Source of the DNA: Antedon mediterranea
Lineage: Eukaryota; Echinodermata; Crinoidea; Comatulida; Antedonidae
NCBI RefSeq assembly: GCF_964355755.1
Contig: NC_092673.1
Coordinates: 7,507,001 to 7,571,000, forward strand
Length of the DNA: 64,000 nucleotides
Reading direction: 5' to 3'
Part shown: positions 21,463-33,200 of the stretch, in pieces
How positions within the stretch are numbered: the first letter of the stretch is position 1
Layout: the number at the start of each line of letters is the position of its first letter
The notes under the pieces: model-generated
Database searches by the model: none
Told to the model about the DNA's origin: nothing
The model's input: the letters and a program-made list of their open reading frames with translations, nothing else
Program-made: the position numbers and the translations under genes

Positions 21463-24400
21463 GTCGGTTGATTATGTCTAGTATTGTAAGTACAGAAATT
21501 GTCTGTCTTATCATTCAATCGACGGAAAGTATTATAAATGGATTATAAAGAGATGGAAATGATGGTAATGTTTCTAGATCTATTGTTTTCTAAGGATTTT
21601 GTACTGTACAAAAGTTGTACTTAGAGTACGTAAAGCAGGGATTGTTTTATTTACCATAAGTAGGTCTTGCCCAAATGAAACCAACTTACCTCAGTTAGTA
21701 ACTGAACAGGCCCATTAATATCCAGGCATGGTGTGCTGTGCATTAGTGTGGTCACAAAGAAACACACCATGCACTTTGTATAATTTATAGCATGTTTGCA
21801 ACTCGAAACATCCTCAGACACAAACTATTAAATTATTCTTATTTTTAGTTAAACATTATTAATCATGTTATAACATAATAATACACAGTCTGTGTTTGTC
21901 AATAATAAATTGTACATTCCAAATCATTTTTTATGATAAAATGTAAAATGCTTCTCCAGTATCATAGCATATTCTATAATACAGGTGTCACATGTGATAC
22001 AGTTGCATTATGAGATATCCTATCGACGCACGTCATACTAACACTGTATGTGGAGATAAAGTACTGAAAATTTCTACTGTACATACAATGTTACCGTAAA
22101 TAGAAATCCGCAACTTATTGATCAATCAATATTTGACTTTCATTTTTATGAATTATGTTACTAACTCATATTAAATATGTTGATGATGATAACTGCAAAA
22201 TATGAATATTGTATTTATTACTCAGTAGTTTTTTATATTTAACCAAGTTATTGCTAAAATTTCCTTTTTTCACACAATAATGTAAATCAATTAAATGTAT
22301 TTCAATTTAAAATGTATTATGTCCACTGTACTGTAAATGGGTAATAACCCAAATATTAATATTTATAAAATATACAGTAATTTATTAATCCCATAATGTA
22401 TCATTCTGAAGACAATTGTAAAATTAAATTATGCATTATTACAATAAAGAGATGAACAACTTAATAATTTTAACTATTGTTTTTAATAATAATAATTACT
22501 GTATCATATGTGTATATATTTTTTTTTAATCATTATTTTTAATTGCACCACGTAATTGTTAAATATATATCTTGACACTTTCATTGTTTTTATAAAACAA
22601 TTTCCAAATTGCTGTAGTAAGTATTGTTTTGTATATATTTATTAAGTGAGGCGAGCACGCCATATTCAACCATGTCATTCAGTATTCTATAGTCAAGTTC
22701 GATTGTGCCAATAGAAAATGTTACTACCAGACACTCGGTCAACTGTGCTGGTAGACAATAATAAATGACATGCATGTTTGACCAATAGACAATTCCAATT
22801 ATTCTCCCTTTATTTTGTATAACATTTAGTTTAGACTTTTCTGGTACAGTAGTACACCCTAAACAAAACCCTAAAAAGTTCTACATTTGTTTATCACACA
22901 AGTAAAACTAATAGAAAATAACCAATGATATTACATTTTGTGAAAATTGTGTAAATAGTAAATGTTTGTAAGACAAATACCAATAAAAATATCCTATTTT
23001 AGGTACTGCAGTGGGCCTACTGGTATTATTGTACATGCATGAGCATTTTTTGGAAAGTGTCAAATTTACATGTAAAGTAAAGTGGAAAGCTTTTCCCGTC
23101 CGTGGAACAATTCATGTGCGAAGGTTTTGCAAGCTCTGAATTCCCTGCATTGAAAACTGATGCTTAAACGTCTCATTTGATTTTCACATTGAAATCGTTC
23201 GTTGTGTAAAAATTGTGGTTCGCATGTAAATTGTTCAGTTTTCATCGGCTATTAACATGATGAGTTGAGTGCAGTGGAGCAGATATTACAATCCACCTAC
23301 TTTTTCCACTTAAACGCAACAAAATGATGTTATTGTAAACACAGAGCAAATAATTTGACCAATCATTATGCAACAGCTCATCCACTGTCGCTTTGTGATA
23401 GGTCAACTTACTTGCAGTGTGCCTACGTTGTGTTTCATCCATATGGGAACCATGCTCAACAGTGTTGCCACCAAACGTTGCTCATTTCTAATTGGTCTAG
23501 TACATCACGGTGACCCCCTACTCTTCCAAAAAATGCACTGGGTTCCTACAACCATTGATGTGTACACTGGACCTCCATCTTCTGATTCACCAGATTTGTG
23601 AAGATATTTTAGCTATAATTTGTGGTACCTGCCTTAACCCACTCGACTTGTCTATGGTTGTAAGCCTGTCTGTGGATGGGTTTAGTTTTGTTGTAAACCT
23701 GTTCGTTAAAATGACTACAACGCATTATGGTTTAAAGATGTATTGTCCCCCTGAAATAATTTTTACAATTTTTTTTTATATGACATTTTAATGTCACATA
23801 ATAGTTATCCACTTTAAACAAAATATTTTATTTAAACAAAAATGATTTACCGGAAAACACTGCAATTTAAAGCAATAAATAGACAAATTGGCTGCCAGCC
23901 AATAGGGGTTTTAGTTGAATTTGGCCATTTATTTTGTCTTTTTATATGAGAAAACATTGAGTTTTTTTTTGTTTTTTTTTTTATTTTTGATGAAAGGGAT
24001 TAACTTAAAACTCCAAAATAACCTATTCAAAGTCTGATTTAATTAATCGTCATTTTTCATGTTTTTGGGGGACAATACATCTTTAGTAAAAGGTTTTGAA
24101 TGCTCCGCCTTCCAAACAAATAAACCACCTTATCAATTTCAACATTTTAATATCAACAACCAAACATTTTTAACTTCAGTTAAAACATTTTCTGTGCTTT
24201 AATATTTTTTTTTCTTGACTTTAAATACTTTATTTCAAAATAACATTTCACAGAAGAGTAGCTATAATCTATAAATAAATATGTTGATTTTCTCTATGTT
24301 TAAAAAAATCTTTTAACAAAAAACAAATTTCTGTAAAATATTGCATAGCAATTTGTAAGTTTTAAATTGAGTACACAATCAATTGGCTTTGTTACAATAT

Positions 24401-24839
24401 AACAATACAGTGCAATAATCAATGCATTTCACACCCTAATTAAACCTAAATAAAGTTTTCTTGTAATGTATTAAAAGCAAGGATCTCCTAATTGACAATG
24501 GCAATGTTTTCAGTGTCGATACTCAACTCTTTGAAAGTGTTAAAATAACAAATATAACATTTCTCCATAGTAATATTGCCCTATTCTATTTAATACAATA
24601 CAATGTGTGAATCTAAAAAAAAAATGTTTTATTCTAATATATATTGGTAATAGAAAACTTTTTTAGTAAACATCCATATTTCATAAATTAAATAATAATA
24701 TTAAAGTATAAATTCTAATGTGCTATTAAAAAACATTTTGCTGACTTATAGTAGTTAATCAGTATTATGGAATGGTATTAATCAGTACTAGGATTATATT
24801 GTAATCGATTGTAATCTAGCAGTATTGTAATAAAGACAA
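21463..24839. other. Intergenic DNA between the two CDK9 genes' 3' sides
   Basis: Contains the presumed 3' untranslated region of CDK9-A (AT-rich, with aataaa-type signals such as near 21900) and the MITE at 23732-24085. Open frames at 23242-23791 overlap on both strands and resemble no family. Otherwise AT-rich DNA with nothing recognised. Confidence 0.5.
23732..24085. mobile_element. MITE with TTAAAGATGTATTGTCCCCC ends, copy 1
   Basis: The left end is TTAAAGATGTATTGTCCCCC and the right end is its near-perfect inverse (gggggacaatacatcttta). The middle (tgtcacataatagttat, tatttaccgg-like block, ccattttattttgtcttttta) matches 48145-48495. A fragment of the inner block also occurs near 45195-45260. 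Confidence 0.8.
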
Positions 24840-25570
24840 ATTATGACCTTAAAATGCCAGGTCAAAGGACATGATACCATAAGATGGTTAATAAACCTAC
24901 GACCTTACAATGCCCAGTCAAAGGACATGACGATACCATATGGTTAATAACCTATGACCTTAAAATACTTGGTCAAAGACATGACAATACCATAAGATGG
25001 TTATAGCTTTAGAATACCTCGTCAAAGGACATGACAATACAATTAAATGGCAAAGGTGGTTATGAACTATGACTTTAAAATACCCGGTCAAATGACATGT
25101 CAAGACCATGAGATAGTAAAGGTGGTTCTGAACTATGACCATAAAATACCTGGTCAAAGGACATGTCAAGACCATGAGATGGTAAAGGTGGTTATGGACT
25201 ATGACCTTAAAATACCCGGTCAAAGGACATGTCAAGACCATGAGGTGGTAAAGGTGGTTATGGACTATGACCTTAAAATACCCAGTCAAAGGACATGTCA
25301 AGACCATGAGGTGGTAAAGGTGGTTATGGACTATGACCTTAAAATACCCGGTCAAAGGACATGTCAAGACCATAAGATGGTTATAGCTTTAGAATACCTC
25401 GTCAAAGGACATGACAATACAATTAAATGGCAAAGGTGGTTCTGAACTATGACCTTAAAATACCCATTCAAATGACAGTTCAATACCATGAGATGGTAAA
25501 GGTGGTTATGGACTATGACCTTAAAATACCCGGTCAAAGGACATGTCAAGACCATGAGGTGGTTTCTTTA
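24840..25570. repeat. 66-bp tandem array that includes the 3' end of CDK9-B
   Basis: About 12 copies of a 66-bp unit. The conserved word ggtcaaaggacatg (or close variants) recurs near 24861, 24913, 24967, 25018, 25083, 25149, 25215, 25281, 25347, 25398, 25464 and 25530. The unit nearest the gene is the coding end of CDK9-B itself: on the minus strand it encodes PPHGLDMSFDRVF and the stop, followed by about 27 bp of 3' flank. The leftmost units are shorter and more diverged. A variant pair (gttatagctttagaatacctcg) near 25000 and 25380 suggests a higher-order duplication of about 380 bp. Confidence 0.92.
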
Positions 25571-27275
25571 TTTTCTGTTGGTTCTGCTGTTGACGTCTAC
25601 GATTTAGAGCAGAGAATTCAAACATTGATTGTGTATGCAACGTAAGCATTTTGGCAAAAGAGCGTGGCATTGGATCAACCCAGAAGAAATCATGATTGAG
25701 GGCATCATCACTGTTGAGACGCTTTGCTGGATCTATTGCTAATAATTTATCGATCAAATCTAACGCAATCTGATCACGAACATATAGATGTAATCTTTCT
25801 TTTACTTTGCGTCGGAGATCTGGTTGCAGTTTTATCTTAGAGTAAAATTCTAGTTGTTCAACTTCAGGCCAAACTTCTGGTGTAATAGAACCACACAAAT
25901 TAGATATGAGGTTGAGTTGATGTTGTTCTGTGCTTCCTTGCATTATTGGTGTGCGTGTCCACATCTCAGCCATAATGCACCCTGCACCCCACAGATCAAT
26001 GGGTGGTCCGTAATTTCTCTCTCCGAGTAAAAGCTCGGGTGGGCGGTACCAGAGCGTGACAACGCGATTTGTATACCTATTAGGCTGATTCGGTCTGGCG
26101 AGGCTGAATGGTCGAGCAAGTCCAAAGTCTGCTAATTTCAAATTTCCTGTCTGAGTGATTAAAATGTTTGCTGTTTTCATGTCACGATGTAGAATTTTAT
26201 TACTATGTATATAATACATGCCATTCAAAAGCTGCTTCATAACTTCTTTGATCTCAGGCAATGAAAACTTGACTTGAGGGTTGCTAAGTAACCCAGCCAG
26301 ATCATGGTCGCAGAACTCAAATACGAGGTAGATACTAGTATTGCAATGGTCGTTTGATGTTCCTGTAAAAAATATATCAAAAGAAGCCAAATTTAATGGG
26401 CACAAAAAAAGTTGTATTAAAAGTTATAATAATTGGAATACACTGTACCTTTGGCTCTGCATATCTCTATCAAATGCGTAATATTTTCATGACGTAATTG
26501 TTGAAGAATCTTTATCTCTCTTAAAGCTGTGATTGGAAACTGTTGGGAGAAATAAATGATTAAACACATTTACCATATTCATTTGAATGCGGCGCTTATT
26601 GTTCAGGAGGGTTTTTAGGAGCGTGTTTATTCGGATGAGGCGTTTATTCAAAGCAGAGAGTTTTTATTCAAATAAATATAATAGTAACAAATTGCCATAG
26701 CACGTGTTATTAGGCTAGACCTGGGCCTATAATGTACTTTAAATTTACATTTAATTTGATTGAAAATACAACACAAAATATCATTATTACATGGAGCTAT
26801 AATATTTTATAGTACAATCAATGTCCGTAATTATTATTATTAACAATGTGAGATTTTTAGTCTCACCCCTTCCTTTTCATTGGCCATTAACACTTTTTTC
26901 AGTGCTACAATCTTTCTCGACTTTTTGTCTCGTGCTTTGAAAACTTCTCTGAAAGACAAAAATAATGCTAATAAATTATACTATAGTATGTAGAGTACAA
27001 CAGGGCTGAACAGTAGAGAGAGGGCTAGCAGAAGTGAGTATACAGTAGTTGAGATCAAACTATGCAATATACTGTAACCTAGCTAGGCCTAATACCGGTT
27101 CCTCTTCCTGGGAATTTCAGTATACCGACTGGGCTGTATAGTGCTGATTTGTGAACGAATTTTCTGCTTACCCAAAAGTTCCTTGGCCAATTTTCAATAT
27201 TTTTTCGTACTTTTTTACATCATCACAGAATGGAAACTCCAATGAATCAATCTTGCTGGCTGAATTTGAAGCCAT
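25521..27275 (-). CDS. CDK9: Cyclin-dependent kinase 9, copy B
   Basis: Four exons on the minus strand: 27275-27172, 26948-26867, 26539-26449 and 26362-25521, giving 372 residues, the human length. Exons 2 and 3 have the same sizes (82 and 91 bp) and phases as in copy A, so this is a DNA-level duplicate or an ancient paralogue, not a retrocopy. Complete kinase: GQGTFGEVFKA, VALKKVL, PITALRE, HRDMKTAN, DFGLARPF, NRYTNRV activation loop, APE-like PPELLLGE. It differs from copy A by SLEFPFCDDV, an altered tail (SALNRRRQQQ replaces the conserved LAPPRRR) and HGLDMSFDRVF at the end. The final codons are one unit of a downstream tandem array. It faces copy A tail to tail and shares a 218-bp intergenic spacer with TLS1. 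Both copies look functional. Confidence 0.95.
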
Positions 27276-27493
27276 TGATTAGTTTAAAGTATGTCAAGTT
27301 GAACTATAGGTCGTTTTAAAATAGAGAAAATAGATACAAAAAACAACTTTTTGTTTCTCAGCTCTCAGCACACTTATGTCACCTATCGACGACGTACTAT
27401 GTTGTTGTTTTACTTAGTCTTTCAATCCAGATCCTTCAACTTTGGTTTGTTTCATGGTGCTGAGGAGACTACCATACTTCCGAAAAAATAAAG
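27276..27493. promoter_or_regulatory. Presumed bidirectional promoter, CDK9-B / TLS1
   Basis: Only 218 bp lie between the start codon of CDK9-B (27275, minus) and that of TLS1 (27494, plus), so both 5' untranslated regions and core promoters must fit here or overlap upstream coding DNA. No clear TATA box was identified. The role is inferred from arrangement alone. Confidence 0.6.
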
Positions 27494-30191
27494 ATGGCGT
27501 TCGCATCATCAAAACGTCGTAAACAATTTCGTCGAAGAAAAGCGTCAAGTTCTGATGATGAAACAGAGACTGAAGATATAAGGTAATCATTAATTGATAT
27601 ATAAAGTAATACAAAATATGTCAATATTATTGAATGTGCCAAATACTATAATCTGTACTCTAAATTTAGCTTTTTAATCCTAGGCCACCATCAATGAGTT
27701 TTACCGTTTCTTGGCTTGTGATAACGTCTATTACGAGGGTGTTCAATGATTTTTTGCCCGTCCAGATTCATGTTGTGTCAATGGTTCCGTATAGGACTAG
27801 GCCTAGCATTGTAGCTATGATTTCTGCTAATTTCGACCGGAGGTTAATTATCATAGCCAATTCAGTTTTACATTTTACAACTTATAACCTTTTTAATATC
27901 ATTGACATTGTTGTCAACTGTCTGTGTGCATATTTCGATTATTTGATTAGGCCTAGCCTAGCTAGGTTAATAATATAATAAAATAATTATTATAATGCGA
28001 GTTGTACACAAAAATAATGTGGTGATCTTATGTATTGATAACATTATTATTTTATATAATTGAATACAGTATGTACAGTATTGTATTACTGTATTTTAAC
28101 TAAGAAATAATCGTATTGTTCATACTGTACTGTCTGTATTGTACCTCCAACCTGTGTGTGTTGAGCCCCTTGACAGCGAATTTATTTCGCTTTTTGGTTA
28201 ACCAGTCATTTAGATTTTGAATTTATTTTCTTATTTGTTTTGTTGTTCTGACGAAATAAATGTAATTGTAAGGTAGGAAACGTAAAATATAGTATTGCAA
28301 CAGTCTTGCGATTCATGTACAACAGATTTGTTTGTGGGTTTTTTGACAATAATAAATTCACCATTTCTTTCACATAGTATTTTTTTGTCAACATAGGTCA
28401 ATACTCGAGGAAGCTAAAGAAGTTCAAAAATTCAGAGAAAGACCGAACGGTGTAAGGTACAGTATGGCATCATTCTCTTGATCAAATTGAATTTATTTGG
28501 TTAAATCATTGCCTGACATATCATGAATCATGCATTTAATAACAATTTATATACAGTCAGATTCAGATTCAGATTCAGATAATATTTATTTAGAATTAGA
28601 TAATAATGAATGAATATATACAAAATAGAAAAAAGATATTAAAGTGAACATAGATAAAGCAGTAATTGGTAGTCATTATTATCATGGATCCCTTCTAGAA
28701 GTTAAAAACTTGTCTCGTAGGGACCCACAACAAAACACATTACTAAAAAAATAAAAATAACCTAGAATATATAATTATATAATTTAGGATAAAAAATTAC
28801 AGTATAATAACATAACTAACATCTTCTTTATAAAAATTATTTAAATTATATTTCAATAGTTTCATGATAATTATAAATGAAACTAGATTTAATTCGTCAC
28901 TATGACGAATTATAGGTTATATGCATTGATAATTAAAATAAAGATAATTTATTTTTAAAAGATATTTTGATTCATTGATTTTCTCAGATTCTTTAAATAA
29001 TATATAATATATGATAGGACCTTGCTAACGCGAATACAATAGCCGGTATCACAATCCGATCAAAGATCCCTCTGCGTATAATGTCATAAACCACATTTGC
29101 TGTTACATAATAATAAAGACATAAGTTATTTTTTATCTAGATTTCATTATAAATCATGTGTATAATATATACACTAAGAAATAAATTTGAACAAACAATA
29201 CGGATAATAAAAAAAAAATTTATTTCGTTTCCCAAGGTGAGACTCGATCTCGGTACCTTGAGTGCCATAGACACGAGCACACACCACCGAGCCATACACA
29301 ACTGACTAAAAATTGTAGAAAAATTCCTCCGTGTATTTACTATGCAGTAACCACTTTGGTGCAGATAGATTATTACATACCGCAATGAATTATAATTTTT
29401 TACTATGATGACATCTCTAAAAATGTACAAAAATGATGCACTGTCAAACTATATACTTTTAACTTTAATATATGAACTTCTTAAGGAAGAAAGTTAACGT
29501 TAAGTTTGTTATTTTGGCCTAAGAAAATGTTATAATTTGTTTGATTGTCGAAATTAATTTTGTTGAATTTAATATGCCATTAATGATGACTTAATCAACT
29601 TTTGTTCTTCTAATTTCATAATAAATCATACATATGATACATACACTTCAAGAAAATTAAATAAAAAATAGGTGTTCCCGAGCATTCTAACGATATATAT
29701 TAATTTTAAAATTTAGCATATTTTCACCATTTTGTTAACTTACACGTGCGTAGCCCGTCACTTTTGACGTGCTCGTATAACGCTGTTTCGCGTTGAAAAG
29801 TGAATAAAATATGATGATATTATTAAAGAAAGGTTATACAACAGTAATCAGACACAAACAGTGCGCATTAACGTTTGACAATTTTCAACATTTTAAGCGC
29901 GCGTACGCATGCGTTATATGCGCTACGCACGTAATTGTATTGCCATATGATGAAATATGACCTGAAATTTATGAGTACCAAATTTTGTTTAAAAGTGATT
30001 CATGTTTGTGAAGATATGATTACAAACGTGATTTCGTTAAATCGCGCGTAGACCGCGTAATTTTTGATTGCGCACCGTGAAAACATAACCACATCGATTC
30101 CTGGCCATAAGGAATATACTCTGAAAAATTGACTTAGATAGATAAAACCGATGCCAAGATAATTGACGGACAAATAGTGCTAAGGAAAGAA

Positions 30192-30234
<43 letters not shown>

Positions 30235-33200
30235 AGATTCTGACAGAATCAAGAGGTTATATGCATATCATGCATATAACCTAATAACTACCGATATTGG
30301 TAAATGAAAAAAAAAATATGTATACATAAATTATAATTCCAGTATATATATAGTATACTATATATACATTATATATAGTATAGATTAAAGATTGCAATAA
30401 TAAACAACAACTATATTTTGTGTAAGACATAAATAGTATATGAGTATAAATAATGATAATAAGCATATTAACTAAGCAGTATAATATTTAGATATATAAT
30501 GATTCTTTAACTTTTTTCGGAAAGTAAATAATGATATTGACTGATATAGTTATAAAAAATTTAGTTTTAGTAAGTCCAGCAAAAGGAATGTTTAAATGAG
30601 AAGTTCTTAAATTGTAATTGTGAAATTTGGTACGTTTACAGAGCATATCAATCATAGAAATAGGAAGTTGGTTTTTAAAATAATTAAACATAAAACTGGC
30701 AACTTGAACATTGTGGATATCCGTTAATTTTAATATACCAAGACGTTTAAAAAGGGGTTCAGATGAGGTTCTATATGGTGAAAAAGTAATAATTCTAGCT
30801 GCACGTTTTTGTAATTTAGTTAATCTAGCAATATTAGAAGAGTAATCTGCAGCCCAAATAATGTTACAATACTGGAAATAAGGAAGTACAAGTGTGTTAT
30901 AAAGAGAAATTAAAATATTTAGAGGGAAGAAGTGCTTAAGTCTGTTAATAATACTAATAGATCTTGATATTTTTTTCGAAACGTAATTTTGATGACTGGT
31001 CCATTTGAGGTTTTCATGAATATATACACCTAAAAAAAGTGTTTCAGTTTTGCGTTCAATTTGAATTCCGTCAAGAAGTATATTTAGGTCATCAACTTTT
31101 AGTTTACGTTGAGAATTGTGAAAAATTAAATAATTTGTTTTAAGAGTATTAATAAGTAATTTGTTTGAAATAAACCAGTCACAAAATTTTGTTAATTCAT
31201 CATTGAATGTAGTAAATAATAAATCAATATTGGAATTAGAGTAAAATAAGGTGGTGTCGTCGGCGAAGGATATTACTTGCAATTTGTTACTGACATTAGC
31301 CAGATCATTAACATAAATAAGGAAGAGCAATGGCCCAAGCACAGATCCCTGTGGCACTCCGCAAGTAATATCCATCGTCGACGATGTACAAGATCCTAAT
31401 GCAACATATTGTTTTCTATCTTTCAAATAACTATTAAACCAATTCAATGAAATACCTCTAATTCCATAGCACTCAAGTTTTTTAATTAAATTATCGTGAT
31501 TAATAACATCGAAGGCCTTTGAAAGATCAATAAATAAACTTAATAAATTTTCTTTTGATTCAAATGAATTTGTAATATTATTAATAAGATCTAAAACGGC
31601 ATGGGATGTAGAGTGATTTTTTCGAAAACCATATTGGCGTTTATTAAGTATATCAAATTTTGTGAGATAATCAGAAAGTTTAGAATACATGAGTTTTTCA
31701 ATAATTTTGGAAAACACTGAAAGTAGTGATATTGGCCGGTAATTAGATAATTGACTTCGTTCACCTTTCTTGAAAATGGGCACAACTTTAGCTAGTTTTA
31801 AGTGTGTTGGAAAAGTGCCAGATAAAAAAGATGAATTTATACAATGGGTAAGTTGGTGGATGATTAAGGGAGATACAGATTTTAAGACACGAGCAGTAAT
31901 ACCGTCAGATCCAGACCCTTTATAACAATTATAATGCAAGATACTGACATTTTAGTATCAAATTGTCTTTTGTACATGTCTTTTATATTCACTTTATTAC
32001 AATATTTTGTCCCAAAAAAGAGCAGCAACTTTCATTTATCATGGCACTCTAAACTTTGACCTGGTCATCTTTTACCTTAGCTAACTAGTACTGTTAGTGT
32101 AAGCCTTCAGTATAGAAGACAATATAATAATATAAATAAGGTTGGGTGTAAATTGTTCAAAGTAAAGTAGTTTATTTTTTTAAGTATTGTTTTATTGGTT
32201 TTTGAATGTTTTCAGCTCGGCAGCATTAGCGACAGGGAAAAAACTGTCAAAAGAACAAGAAGTTAGCAATGTAAGTACCATATTGAATTGTTATACTGTA
32301 TTATGGTTCAATGCATTACAAATAGCCATACACTATATATCAAGTTTTGTTGGTTCTATGATGCATACTTACTGTATGGACTTTTCTCTTTTCAATATCT
32401 TTTTTGTCGTTTTTATATGGTGTTGTTTTGTTTGTAATATCACAAACTTGTGTAAAAACAATCTATATTGATTGAACGAGTTGTACTGCAAATTAGTCTT
32501 ACTGTATGTATAAATAAAGTTTATATATAAGGAAGCCCTCCACATCACCTGGAGTAAACCTTCTTTGAACAAACAAATCTATAACTTAGGCTTAGTTTGC
32601 CATATGATTGATTTGTTGCCTACGTTCCTTGTGGTTTTATCATGCTAATTACTTCCTCATTTACATACTCTACAATCTGTCCTATTGGTATATAATAAGT
32701 ATTCTAGGCGTTGTTTTCTGTTCTGGTGATGAGAATAGTTTTAAGGCAGTTTGCCTATTTATCAAATGCCTAACAATCGTTGTTTTAACTCAAAAGTTCA
32801 TGATTTATCTAACAAGTACTGTATACTAAATCAAAATATGTTTTATATTTTAAGGATGATCCATTTAAATTAAAGACAGGGGGATTGGTTGACTACCAAG
32901 AGATCAAAGACAGGAACAGGGACAGGTACTGTATGTTAATGTTAAGTTTGGCTAAAATTAAGAAAACCAAAACTACATATATAAAGATTCACTTAGCTGA
33001 GTGAATCTGGGTGAAGTGACCTACTATCAAATATTATTTTAATATTTTCTCAAACATAGTTGGCGCCTCTGACCTTCTGTGCCTAATACTGTAATAAATA
33101 CATTATTTAACTGGCTTTATATATAAGTTTGTTTGTTTTCACGATACTTTACTTTGTGATTGAACCTTTGTTTCTTTATTACCTTTTCTAATTTCTCAAT

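Noticed and set aside
21245-21514. Minus-strand frame overlapping the CDK9-A last exon
   Set aside because: Shadow of the real coding exon on the other strand.
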